Origin: Thermoanaerobacterales bacterium
GTDB taxonomy: Bacteria; Actinomycetota; Acidimicrobiia; Acidimicrobiales; JACDCH01
Direction: 5' to 3'
NCBI GenBank assembly: GCA_017577565.1
Contig: PKRH01000091.1
Location: 1-14,212, forward strand
DNA: 14,212 nt
The notes below the pieces were generated by a model that searched no databases, was not told the origin of the DNA, and saw nothing but the letters and a program-made list of their open reading frames with translations. The stretch's first letter is position 1; each line of letters starts with the position of its first letter. Both the position numbers and the translations under genes were made by a program. Below are positions 1 to 8,635 of this stretch, one piece after another.

Positions 1-123
1 GCGCCCCTCCACCGGGTGGCGACGCCCGAGGACGTGGCCGACGCCTGCATGGCGCTGATCTCGAGTCGCTACGTGACCGGCCAGTCCCTCCTCGTCGACG
101 GCGGCCTCAGCCTGGTGATCTGA
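1..123 (+). CDS. SDR-family oxidoreductase, C-terminal 40 residues (5' end outside window)
   Basis: Frame 1 is open from the first base to TGA at 121-123. The 40 residues read APLHRVATPEDVADAC, then a helix, then YVTGQSLLVDGGLSLVI. The pattern 'tPeDVA...VTGQ.L.VDGG' is the standard C-terminus of classical short-chain dehydrogenases/reductases, where the VDGG turn closes the Rossmann fold. The catalytic Ser/Tyr/Lys and the NAD(P)-binding TGxxxGxG lie outside the window, so the substrate cannot be guessed. A siderophore-linked dehydrogenase of the EntA type would fit the next gene, but nothing in these 40 residues supports that over any other SDR. A terminator hairpin begins 12 nt after the stop. 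Confidence 0.88.
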   Translation, partial: APLHRVATPEDVADACMALISSRYVTGQSLLVDGGLSLVI

Positions 124-134
124 CGGCCCCGGCG

Positions 135-164
135 GATGGGACGGTGTGAGGCTGCCGTCCCATC
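135..164 (+). terminator. Hairpin terminator after the SDR gene
   Basis: Perfect 10-bp inverted repeat GATGGGACGG (135-144) and CCGTCCCATC (155-164) with a 10-nt loop, 12 nt after the SDR stop. It could be extended by a wobble and a further pair. There is no clear T-tract, which is common for terminators in G+C-rich actinobacteria. It separates the SDR gene from the lipoprotein promoter. Confidence 0.6.
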
Positions 165-169
165 TGTCG

Positions 170-193
170 TCAAGTTCACCTAACGAGTACTGT
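170..193 (+). promoter_or_regulatory. Leaderless promoter with a weak IdeR/DtxR-like operator
   Basis: TACTGT at 188-193 fits an actinobacterial -10 (TAnnnT) and lies 8 nt before the ATG at 202, so the transcript would start at or beside the start codon. No Shine-Dalgarno sequence is visible. Just upstream, 174-184 reads GTTCACCTAAC, matching 8 of 11 positions of the core GTTAGSCTAAC of the IdeR/DtxR iron box. Over the full 19-bp box only about 10 positions match, so the operator is suggestive only. Iron control would suit an iron-siderophore binding protein. No good -35 is visible. Confidence 0.35.
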
Positions 194-201
194 CTGCACC
201 C

Positions 202-1200
202 ATGCGCAGAACCGAGATGTGGCGGGCGACGCGGCTCGTCGTGGCGGCGCTGGTGGCGCTCGCCGCCCTGGCCGCGTGCGGCAGCGACGACGGCACGGCC
301 GAGGGCTCCGAGGACGGCGACCGCGCCGAGCAGCAGGAGGGCTACCCGGTCACGATCGAGCACGCGGCCGGGGAGACGACCATCGAGCAGCGCCCCGAGC
401 GGATCGTCACCCTCAACCAGCAGTGGACCGACGCCCTGCTCGCCCTGGGCGAGCAGCCGGTCGCCTACGTGCTCGACGAGGCCAACCTGGAGACCGAGCC
501 CTACCCCTGGCAGGAGGGCCTGCTGGAGGACGCCGAGGCCATCACCACCAACGGCACGATCCCCTACGAGGAGATCGCCTCCTACGAGCCCGACCTCATC
601 CTGGCCAACTTCCTCGTCACCGACGAGTCCGAGTACGAGACGCTGTCGGAGATCGCTCCGACGATCCCCAACCTCTCCGAGGTCGTCGACGACTGGCAGG
701 ACCACGTCGAGGTGCTGGGCGAGGTCCTGGGCGAGCCCGACGAGGCGGCGGAGGTCGTCGCCGAGGTCGAGGGCGAGCTCGAGGCCATGGCCGAGGAGCT
801 GCCCGGCCTCGAGGGCAAGACGTTCACGTTCGCCAACTACATCGAGGGCGACGGCATCTACGTCGTGGCCGACCCCGAGGACGGCTCGACCGGGTTCTTC
901 ACCGCCCTCGGCATGCAGATCGCGCCGCAGGTCCTCGAGCTGGAGGGCGCCGACGTCGGCCGGGTGCAGCTCAGCTTCGAGCAGGTCGAGCTGCTCGACG
1001 CCGACTTCATCGGCATCCTCACGCAGGGCGCCGACCCCTCCGCCCTGCCCGGCTGGGACAACCTGCGGGCGGTCCGGAACGGCACGGTGCACGAGTTCGA
1101 GTACACCGACGTCGTCGGCATCAACACGCCCTCGGCCCTGTCCCTCCCCTACGTGATGGACGTCGTCCGGCCCACCCTCGAGACCGTGGCCGCCGGCTGA
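202..1200 (+). CDS. Fe3+-siderophore-type ABC transporter substrate-binding lipoprotein
   Basis: A 332-residue cell-surface lipoprotein predicted to capture an iron-siderophore (or related metallophore) and hand it to an ABC permease. It begins with a basic stretch and a hydrophobic run ending in lipobox LAAC; Cys26 is the predicted lipidated residue. A very acidic linker follows (about residues 27-46). The rest fits the Peripla_BP_2 (FecB/FepB-like) family: RIVTLNQQWTDALLALGEQPVAY near 70-92, then 'EIASYEPDLILAN' and a C-terminal lobe ending LPYVMDVVRPTLETV. Length is normal for the family. The frame has a stop at 181-183, so ATG 202 is the first start; ATG 217 (Met6) also leaves a workable signal peptide. 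No permease or ATPase gene is nearby, so it is an orphan binding protein here. The ligand is inferred from family only. Confidence 0.85.
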   Translation: MRRTEMWRATRLVVAALVALAALAACGSDDGTAEGSEDGDRAEQQEGYPVTIEHAAGETTIEQRPERIVTLNQQWTDALLALGEQPVAYVLDEANLETEPYPWQEGLLEDAEAITTNGTIPYEEIASYEPDLILANFLVTDESEYETLSEIAPTIPNLSEVVDDWQDHVEVLGEVLGEPDEAAEVVAEVEGELEAMAEELPGLEGKTFTFANYIEGDGIYVVADPEDGSTGFFTALGMQIAPQVLELEGADVGRVQLSFEQVELLDADFIGILTQGADPSALPGWDNLRAVRNGTVHEFEYTDVVGINTPSALSLPYVMDVVRPTLETVAAG

Positions 1201-1227
1201 CCGGCCCGACCACCGACGGCCACCCCA

Positions 1228-1253
1228 CCGGCGACCCTCCGGGGTCGTGCCGG
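1228..1253 (+). terminator. Possible terminator hairpin after the lipoprotein gene
   Basis: CCGGCGACCC (1228-1237) can pair with GGGTC (1242-1246) and GCCGG (1249-1253) around the loop TCCG, with a 2-nt bulge. It lies 28 nt after the lipoprotein stop and before the AraC promoter, as expected of a terminator. The inner part, CGACCC-TCCG-GGGTCG (1232-1247), is also a palindrome and could be an operator instead. Confidence 0.35.
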
Positions 1254-1283
1254 CGACGCCTCGCCACCGCCGCGCGCGTCGCG

Positions 1284-1289
1284 TAGCGT
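1284..1289 (+). promoter_or_regulatory. -10 hexamer of a probable leaderless promoter (AraC gene)
   Basis: TAGCGT lies 8 nt before ATG 1298, the same layout as TACTGT before ATG 202 and TACCGT before ATG 1798. There is no Shine-Dalgarno sequence before the ATG. No convincing -35 is visible. Confidence 0.35.
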
Positions 1290-1297
1290 CGTCCGGC

Positions 1298-1735
1298 ATG
1301 ACCCCGGAGGAGCTGGCCGAGATCGCGCACCTGCGCCGGGCGCGGGACCTCATGGACCGCGAGTACTGGCGGCCGCTGGACGTGCCGGCCATGGCCCGGG
1401 CGGCGTGCATGTCGCCGTCGCACTTCTCCCGGCGCTTCCGGGCCCTCTACGGCGAGACGCCGTACTCCTACCTCATGACCCGGCGCATCGAGCGGGCCAA
1501 GGCGCTGCTCCGGGCGGGCCTGACGGTGACCGAGGCCTGCGTCGCCGTCGGCGCCACGTCGCTCGGGTCGTTCAGCTCCCGCTTCACCGAGATCGTGGGC
1601 GTGACGCCCTCGGAGTACCGGGCGCGGGACCACAGCGGGATGGCGAGCGTCCCGTCCTGCGTGGCGATGGTGGTCACCCGCCCCCGCCGCACGAAGGCCG
1701 GGACGGCCACCCAACCGGCGACGGCGGCCGGGTGA
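1298..1735 (+). CDS. AraC/XylS-type transcriptional regulator, DNA-binding domain only
   Basis: A 145-residue regulator consisting almost wholly of the AraC DNA-binding domain. The first helix-turn-helix is near residues 27-48 (DVPAMARAACMSPSHFSRRF) and the second near 76-98 (VTEACVAVGATSLGSFSSRF), followed by the family-typical GVTPSEYR. There is no N-terminal ligand or dimerisation domain. The tail contains VPSCVAMVVTRP, a proline/cysteine motif I associate with short AraC regulators beside VOC genes. An in-frame start at 1247 exists, but its extension is Arg/Ala/Pro-rich. ATG 1298 begins at MTPEELAEI, where the fold begins, and has the leaderless -10. The gene is followed after 62 nt by the VOC gene, probably a regulatory target. 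The inducer is unknown. Confidence 0.88.
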   Translation: MTPEELAEIAHLRRARDLMDREYWRPLDVPAMARAACMSPSHFSRRFRALYGETPYSYLMTRRIERAKALLRAGLTVTEACVAVGATSLGSFSSRFTEIVGVTPSEYRARDHSGMASVPSCVAMVVTRPRRTKAGTATQPATAAG

Positions 1736-1784
1736 CGCCGCGAACCGAGCAGGATCGGAGAAGCGGGAGCCCGGGGGCCCGCCG

Positions 1785-1790
1785 TACCGT
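1785..1790 (+). promoter_or_regulatory. -10 hexamer of a probable leaderless promoter (VOC gene)
   Basis: TACCGT lies 7 nt before ATG 1798, with no Shine-Dalgarno sequence. This suggests that the VOC gene and the UvrA-like gene after it have their own promoter, separate from the AraC gene. The -35 is not recognisable. Confidence 0.33.
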
Positions 1791-1797
1791 CGGCGCC

Positions 1798-2199
1798 ATG
1801 GCAGTCACCGTGTCCACCATGTTCATCCCCGTCCACGACCCCGACGAGGCGATCGCCTTCTACTGCGACGGCCTCGGCCTCGAGGTCCGCAAGGACGTCG
1901 CCGCCGACGGCTTCCGCTGGGTCACCATCGGGGCGCCGGGCCAGGAGGACCTCGACGTCGTCCTGTTCCAGCCCCAGGGCGGCATGGCCCCGCAGGACGC
2001 CGACGCCCTGCTGACCCTCGTCACCAAGGGCGCGCTCCAGTCCGCCATCTTCCGGACCGACGACCTCGACGCCACCTTCGAGAAGCTGCGGGCGTCCGGC
2101 GCCGAGGTCCTGCAGGAGCCGGCCGACCAGCCCTGGGGCGTCCGGGACTGCGCCTTCCGCGACCCCTCGGGCAACCTGCTCCGCATCGCCCAGGCCTGA
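1798..2199 (+). CDS. VOC (glyoxalase/bleomycin-resistance fold) family protein
   Basis: A 133-residue protein with two beta-alpha-beta-beta-beta modules of the vicinal oxygen chelate fold. The first opens at MFIPVHDPDEAIAFYCDGLGLEV (8-30). The second runs from SAIFRTDDLDATFEKLRASGAEV (82-104) to the family-typical CAFRDPSGNLLRIAQ (118-132). Proteins of this fold include glyoxalase I, extradiol dioxygenases and binding proteins that sequester bleomycin-like drugs; the exact activity cannot be read from the sequence. Metal ligands are not clear-cut. It sits between an AraC regulator and a UvrA-like ATPase, a grouping that favours detoxification or drug tolerance. The UvrA-like start is 38 nt downstream, so the two are probably cotranscribed. 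Confidence 0.9.
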   Translation: MAVTVSTMFIPVHDPDEAIAFYCDGLGLEVRKDVAADGFRWVTIGAPGQEDLDVVLFQPQGGMAPQDADALLTLVTKGALQSAIFRTDDLDATFEKLRASGAEVLQEPADQPWGVRDCAFRDPSGNLLRIAQA

Positions 2200-2237
2200 C
2201 CACCACCGACCCACCGACCGACCGAGCCGGAGAGCCG

Positions 2238-4609
<2,372 letters not shown>

Positions 4610-4625
<16 letters not shown>

Positions 4626-5416
4626 CCGGCCGGGACCCACCGGCCGGCCAGGGCGGCCAGGGCCTCCCGGGTGGCGTCGTCGGCGGGGAAGAAGGTCTCG
4701 ACGGCGATCTCGTCGAGGGTGACGTCCCGGGGCGAGCCGAAGACGGTGACCGTGTAGAGGAACGACAGCTCGCCGCCGTCCACGGCGAGCCGCAGCGGCA
4801 CGGCGATGTCGTCGGCGGCGCCGTCGCCGTCCCCGCCCGGCGGCGGCGGGTACGACTCGAGCTCGGCCAGCAGCTCGGCGAGCGCCGGGTCCCCGACCCG
4901 CTCGTGCTGGCGACGCACCCGGCGCAGCAGCCCGGCCCGCCACCGGGCGCCGTCGCGCAGGCGGCGGGCCAGGCCCTCGGGGTGCAGCGTGGCCCGCAGC
5001 ACGTTGAGCGGCGGGCCCGCCAGCGCCGGGGGCAGGTCGGCGAGGAAGCGCTGCATGGCCCGGTTGGCGGCGAGCACGTCCCAGCGGACGTTCACCGCCA
5101 CGGCGGGGTTGGGCTCGTGGCCGGCGAGCACGGCGTCGACCGCGGCCCGGGCCGGCCCCAGGTCGGTGAGGGGGCGCTCCCGGTGGGCCGGTGCCAGCCC
5201 CGCGGCCAGGTAGATCTCGTTGCGGTCGCGCAGGGGCACGTCGAGCTCGTCGCAGATCCGCTCGATCATCGCCCGGCTCGGCGTCGACCGCCCGGTCTCG
5301 ACGTAGCTGAGGTGGCGGGTCGAGATCCCCGCGGAGACCGCCACGTCGAGCTGCGACCGGTGCCGCCGCGTGCGCCACCGCCGGACGAGGGCGCCGGCGT
5401 GGCCGTCGGAGGTCAT
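4610..5416 (-). CDS. XRE-family regulator with MmyB-like ligand-binding domain
   Basis: A 268-residue DNA-binding regulator. Residues 8-64 form a Cro/C1-type helix-turn-helix (ALVRRWRTRRHRSQLDVA ... ISTRHLSYVETGRSTPSRAMI). Residues about 66-260 fit the MmyB-like C-terminal domain: RNEIYLAAGLAP, then NVRWDVLAANRAM (109-121), and a final beta-rich part with TVTVFGSPRDVTLDEIAVETFFPAD. That domain is thought to bind a small, possibly fatty-acid-like ligand. An in-frame ATG at 5452 adds a Gly-rich 12-residue extension and lies inside the palindrome at 5452-5468, so ATG 5416 is preferred. A candidate promoter (TTGCCC, 18 nt, CACGCT) ends 6 nt before it. It diverges from the SnoaL-like gene, its likely target. 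Its stop lies inside the end of the UvrA-like gene. Confidence 0.9.
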
Positions 5417-5422
5417 GCCGCC

Positions 5423-5497
5423 AGCGTGCTCCCCTCCCCCGCCGCCGGGCAATGACCTCCGGGGTCATCGACACGGCGCGGCCCCGGCGCGCACCGT
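5423..5497. promoter_or_regulatory. Divergent promoter region with central 17-bp palindromic operator
   Basis: The palindrome ATGACC-TCCGG-GGTCAT occupies 5452-5468. On the minus strand, TTGCCC (5452-5447) and CACGCT (5428-5423) with an 18-nt spacer form a candidate promoter for the XRE gene. On the plus strand, TCGACA (5468-5473) and CACCGT (5492-5497), also 18 nt apart, form one for the SnoaL-like gene. The operator thus sits exactly between the two -35 hexamers and shares one base with each. A further GGTCAT half-site overlaps the XRE start codon (5411-5416). Binding by the XRE/MmyB protein is inferred from position. Confidence 0.5.
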
Positions 5498-5544
5498 ACG
5501 GGGGCGGCACCGCCGGGTGCTGCACCCCCCGAGAGGAGACCCCC

Positions 5545-5961
5545 ATGACCACCACCACCGACCTCGACCGCACGGTCGAGACCTACCTGGCCTTCTGGAA
5601 CGCCGACGGCGACGAGCAGCGGCGCATCGCCGCCGAGGTGTTCGCCCCCGACGTCGAGCACCGCGCCCCGATCGGCGTCACCACCGGTGTGGGCCCGCTG
5701 GTCGAGTTCCGCCGGCAGCTCACCGCCGAGATCGGCGCCATCACCGTCACCGCCCGCCGCGCACCCGACCTCCACAACGACCGGGCCCGCGTCCCGTGGG
5801 ACATCGTGCTGGCCGACGGCACGTCGTTCGGCACCGGCACCGACGTGCTCGAGCTCGACGGCGACGGCCGGGTGCGGGCGATCACCACCTTCATCGACCG
5901 TCCGCCGGCGGGGTTCGACCCCCACGCGCACGGCGAGGAGGAGCCGGCGCGGGCGGGCTGA
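5545..5961 (+). CDS. SnoaL-like (NTF2-fold) protein
   Basis: A 138-residue protein of the SnoaL/nuclear transport factor 2 cone fold. An N-terminal helix, DLDRTVETYLAFWNADGDEQRRIAAEVFAPDVEHRAP (6-42), is followed by strands typical of the family: VPWDIVLADGTSFGTGTDVLELDGDGRVRAITTFID (83-118), with the W-D-I and 'G-DVLELDGDGRV' turns. Members include polyketide cyclases, ketosteroid isomerase-like enzymes and non-enzymatic ligand pockets, so the reaction is not predictable. ATG 5545 is chosen because GAGAGGAG (5531-5538) stands just before it. The longer in-frame start at 5452 is inside the palindrome and adds a sequence of poor quality. It is divergent from the XRE/MmyB gene and probably controlled by it. 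Confidence 0.85.
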   Translation: MTTTTDLDRTVETYLAFWNADGDEQRRIAAEVFAPDVEHRAPIGVTTGVGPLVEFRRQLTAEIGAITVTARRAPDLHNDRARVPWDIVLADGTSFGTGTDVLELDGDGRVRAITTFIDRPPAGFDPHAHGEEEPARAG

Positions 5962-5985
5962 CCGCCCGCGCCGCCCCCGGCCCGC

Positions 5986-6025
5986 GCGGTGGGGGCCCGG
6001 GATGACGGCCCCGGGCCCCCACCGC
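5986..6025. terminator. Strong bidirectional terminator hairpin between convergent genes
   Basis: A perfect 16-bp inverted repeat, GCGGTGGGGGCCCGGG (5986-6001) with its complement at 6010-6025, and an 8-nt loop. It lies between the SnoaL stop (5961) and the mnhG stop (6030) of two converging units, so it can end transcription from both sides. No T-tract is present on either side. Confidence 0.75.
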
Positions 6026-6029
6026 CGGG

Positions 6030-6374
6030 TCACTCGCCCGGGGACCCGGCGGCGCCGTCGAGCAGGTCGCCCAGGTCGTCGGGGCCGTCGAGCCGGACGT
6101 CGATGCCCTCGGCCCGGTAGGCGGCCCGCCCGATGAAGTGGGCCGACGCCGGGCCCGTGACGAAGATGAACACCGTGGCGAGCAGGATCTTGCCCCGCCC
6201 CGCGTCGACGGCGAGGGCGGCGGCCAGGGCGACGAGGGCGAAGCCGAGGGTCGTCGCCTTCGTGGCGGCGTGCATGCGGCTGTAGAGGTCGCGGAAGCGG
6301 AGCACCCCGACGCCGGCCAGGACGACCAGCAGCGCGCCGAGGACCGCCAGGGTGCCGGTGAGCGCGTCCATCAC
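6030..6374 (-). CDS. mnhG: Na+(cation)/H+ antiporter subunit G
   Basis: A 114-residue small membrane subunit of the Mrp/Mnh antiporter complex. The family motif GVGVLRFRDLYSRMHAATKATTLG lies near residues 22-45, followed by a second hydrophobic span and the typical FVTGPASAHFIGRAAYRAEG. Three hydrophobic segments are visible. The C-terminal tail is acidic. It is the last gene of the operon. The start is either GTG 6374, with GGAGG 8 nt upstream, or the next codon, ATG 6371; GTG fits the ribosome binding site spacing better. Its stop abuts the bidirectional terminator. Confidence 0.92.
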   Translation of the reverse strand: MMDALTGTLAVLGALLVVLAGVGVLRFRDLYSRMHAATKATTLGFALVALAAALAVDAGRGKILLATVFIFVTGPASAHFIGRAAYRAEGIDVRLDGPDDLGDLLDGAAGSPGE

Positions 6375-6378
6375 GGCG

Positions 6379-6630
6379 TCAGCCTCCCCGCCGCTCGACG
6401 AACCGGGCGGCCGCCGTGGCCCCGGTGAAGCCGACCATGGCGACGACGAGGGTGATGTCGAGGAACCGGGGCGAGTCGTCCCGGACGGCGTCGACGAACA
6501 CGGCGGCGACGATCACGACGACCAGGCCGTCGAGGGCGACGATGCGGTCGGCCAGCGACGGCCCGACGACGAGGCGCACGAGGTAGCAGGCGCCGGCGAC
6601 GAGCAGCAGGACGAGCGCGAGCGCGATCAC
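6379..6630 (-). CDS. mnhF: Na+(cation)/H+ antiporter subunit F
   Basis: An 83-residue membrane protein with three hydrophobic spans and the MnhF/MrpF hallmark VVGPSLADRIVALDGL (21-36); residues FLDITLVVAMVGFTGATAAARF (56-77) end the protein. It starts at GTG 6630, which overlaps the mnhE stop as GTGA, with GGAGG (plus-strand 6636-6640) 5 nt upstream. A GTG at 6642 would add four residues but has no comparable ribosome binding site. The longer frame upstream of the start is not coding; it runs through mnhE out of frame. MnhG follows after 4 nt. Confidence 0.92.
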   Translation of the reverse strand: MIALALVLLLVAGACYLVRLVVGPSLADRIVALDGLVVVIVAAVFVDAVRDDSPRFLDITLVVAMVGFTGATAAARFVERRGG

Positions 6631-7151
6631 GAGGCCCTCCACGAGGTCGTGTCGTCGTCGGCCAGGCCGGCGAGCGCGGCGTCGTCGCCGAAGGCCCGCA
6701 CGGCCAGCACCTCGAGGGTGCGGACGTCCCGCTGCACCTGCTCGACGTCCCGGGTGTCGAGCGCGTGGACGTAGAGCGTGAGCGGGTCGCGACGGACCTC
6801 CAGCGTGAGCGTCCCCGGCGTCAGGCTGATGGCGTCGGCGATGAGCGTCGCCACCGCGTCGGAGCAGCCCCGCAGCGGCACGGCGACGATCCCGGTGCGG
6901 ATGCGGTCGCGCGGCGCCACGACCGTGCGGGCGACGACGACGTTGGACTCGACCAGCTTCCAGAGGAACCAGGCGAGGAACCGGGCGGCGGCCAGCGGGC
7001 GGACGATCACCGGGCCGCGACGCCAGGTGTCGAACAGGGCGACGATCACGCCCGCGACGACCAGGCCGCCGACGACGTTGGCGACCGACGGCTCCGACCA
7101 CAGCACGACCCAGATCGCGGTCAGCAGCACGAGGCGGACGAGGCGGTTCAC
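6627..7151 (-). CDS. mnhE: Na+(cation)/H+ antiporter subunit E
   Basis: A 174-residue protein with hydrophobic N-terminal spans (about 5-40) and another near 55-65 (AARFLAWFLWKLVESN), then a cytoplasmic domain holding the family motif ISLTPGTLTLEV (108-119) and LTLYVHALDTRD (124-135). These identify MnhE/MrpE, the small subunit needed for assembly of the multi-subunit antiporter. It starts at GTG 7151, whose first bases overlap the mnhD stop (GTGA, 7148-7151). The acidic C-terminus, DDAALAGLADDD, is longer than I would expect but not abnormal. Confidence 0.93.
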   Translation of the reverse strand: MNRLVRLVLLTAIWVVLWSEPSVANVVGGLVVAGVIVALFDTWRRGPVIVRPLAAARFLAWFLWKLVESNVVVARTVVAPRDRIRTGIVAVPLRGCSDAVATLIADAISLTPGTLTLEVRRDPLTLYVHALDTRDVEQVQRDVRTLEVLAVRAFGDDAALAGLADDDTTSWRAS

Positions 7152-8635
7152 GGCGCCAGCACCGCCTCGAGGTAGGTGGTCGGGTCGACCAGGTCGTGCC
7201 CGGCCCGCTCGGCCAGGCCGTACAGCGGCCCGGCGCCCACCGCGACGGCCAGGCTGAGGGCGACGAGCGCACCGGTCGCGGCCAGCATCAGCCGCCGGCC
7301 CGGCGGTCCGCCCTCGGTGCCGTTCGCCTCCGGCTCGGGCGGCGGGCCCCAGAAGGCGTTGGACCAGATCTTGGTCATCGAGAACAGCGTCAGCAGGCTG
7401 ACCGCCAGGCTCACGGCCACGATCGCGTACGACCCCGCGTCGAGACCGGCCTCGACCAGCCCGAGCTTGCCGACGAAGCCCGACAGCGGCGGGATGCCGG
7501 CCAGGCTCAGCGCCGCCAGCAGGAAGAGGCCGGCGAGCAGCGGTTCGACCCGGGCCAGCCCGGAGAGCCGGTCGAGGTGGCCGGTGCCGGTGCGCCGCTC
7601 GACCACCCCGGCCACCAGGAACAGCGAGGTCTTCACCACGATCTGGTGGACGATGAAGTAGACGGCGGCGGCCAGGCCGGCGACCGTGAACAGCCCCAGG
7701 CCCATGACCATGTAGCCGATCTGGCTGACGATGTGGAACGAGAGCAGGCGGCGGACGTCGTTCTGGGCCACCGCGCCCAGCACGCCGACGACCATGGTCA
7801 GGCCCGCGACGACGAGCAGCAGCCCGGCCGGCCGGGTCTCGGGCGGGAAGAGCAGCGTCTGGCTGCGGATCATGGCGTAGACGCCGATCTTCGTGAGCAG
7901 CCCGGCGAACACCGCGGTGACCGGCGCCGCCGCGGTCGGGTAGCTGTCCGGCAGCCAGAAGAACAGCGGGAACACCGCCGACTTGATGCCGAACACGGCG
8001 ACGAGCAGGACGGCGAGGCCGCTGCGGACCCCGGCCGGCAGGTCGGCGACCTCGGTGTGGAGGTCGGCCATGTTGACGGTCCCCGTCGCCGCGTAGACGA
8101 GCGCCAGCGACAGCAGGAACAGCGTCGAGGCGACGAGGCTGATGACGACGTAGGTCATGCCCGAGCGGACCTGCGCCGGCCGGCCCCCGAGCGTGATCAG
8201 CGCGTAGCTGGCCATGAGCATGACCTCGAAGGCCACGAACAGGTTGAAGAGGTCGCCGGTCAGGAACGACGCCGCCACGCCGGCGGCCAGGACCAGGTAG
8301 AGCGGGTGGAACCCGGCCTGGGTCCGCTCGGCGCCGCCCTCGCCGACGGCGAAGACGAGCACGGCCAGCATCGTCAGCACCGAGGCCAAGAGCAGCACGA
8401 CCGAGGTCCGGTCGGCCACCAGCGTGATGCCCACCGGCGCCGGCCAGCCGCCGACCTGGACGGCCACCGGGCCGTCGCCGTCGACGTGGGCGAGCAGGGC
8501 GGCCGCCACCGCCGACACCGCCGCGAGCGTGGTCACGCCGACGGCCCGTTGCACCCCGCGGGAGCGCCCGGCGGCCAGCGAGACCGCGGCGCCCAGCAGG
8601 GGCAGCAGGACCGGTAGCGGGACGAGGGCGGTCAC
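7148..8635 (-). CDS. mnhD: Na+(cation)/H+ antiporter subunit D
   Basis: A 495-residue polytopic protein of the NuoL/M/N-like antiporter family. Conserved charged residues of the ion path are present: Glu137 in LFVAFEVMLMASYAL, Lys218 in VFGIKSAVFPLFFWLPDSYP, Lys249 in LLTKIGVYAMIR, and His330/Lys335 in FIVHQIVVKTSLF. SGFVGKLGLVEAG lies near 385-397. More than a dozen hydrophobic spans fill the chain. It starts at GTG 8635, overlapping the mnhC stop as GTGA. The open frame continues upstream to 8989, but that part is Arg/Pro-rich and antiparallel to no known motif, a shadow of mnhC in another frame. In the complex it works with MnhA as one of two ion-translocating subunits. Confidence 0.96.
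   Translation of the reverse strand: MTALVPLPVLLPLLGAAVSLAAGRSRGVQRAVGVTTLAAVSAVAAALLAHVDGDGPVAVQVGGWPAPVGITLVADRTSVVLLLASVLTMLAVLVFAVGEGGAERTQAGFHPLYLVLAAGVAASFLTGDLFNLFVAFEVMLMASYALITLGGRPAQVRSGMTYVVISLVASTLFLLSLALVYAATGTVNMADLHTEVADLPAGVRSGLAVLLVAVFGIKSAVFPLFFWLPDSYPTAAAPVTAVFAGLLTKIGVYAMIRSQTLLFPPETRPAGLLLVVAGLTMVVGVLGAVAQNDVRRLLSFHIVSQIGYMVMGLGLFTVAGLAAAVYFIVHQIVVKTSLFLVAGVVERRTGTGHLDRLSGLARVEPLLAGLFLLAALSLAGIPPLSGFVGKLGLVEAGLDAGSYAIVAVSLAVSLLTLFSMTKIWSNAFWGPPPEPEANGTEGGPPGRRLMLAATGALVALSLAVAVGAGPLYGLAERAGHDLVDPTTYLEAVLAP

Noticed and set aside
2200..2237. Short CCGA/CCACCGAC tandem-like pattern between the VOC and UvrA-like genes
   Set aside because: Only a few imperfect units over less than 40 bp; it is probably chance in G+C-rich spacer and carries the UvrA-like ribosome binding site.
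7196..8617. A 473-codon plus-strand frame opposite mnhD, rich in His, Asp, Gln and Arg
   Set aside because: Antisense shadow of hydrophobic codons (Leu/Val/Ala become Gln/Asp/His/Arg-rich). No ribosome binding site or recognisable domain.
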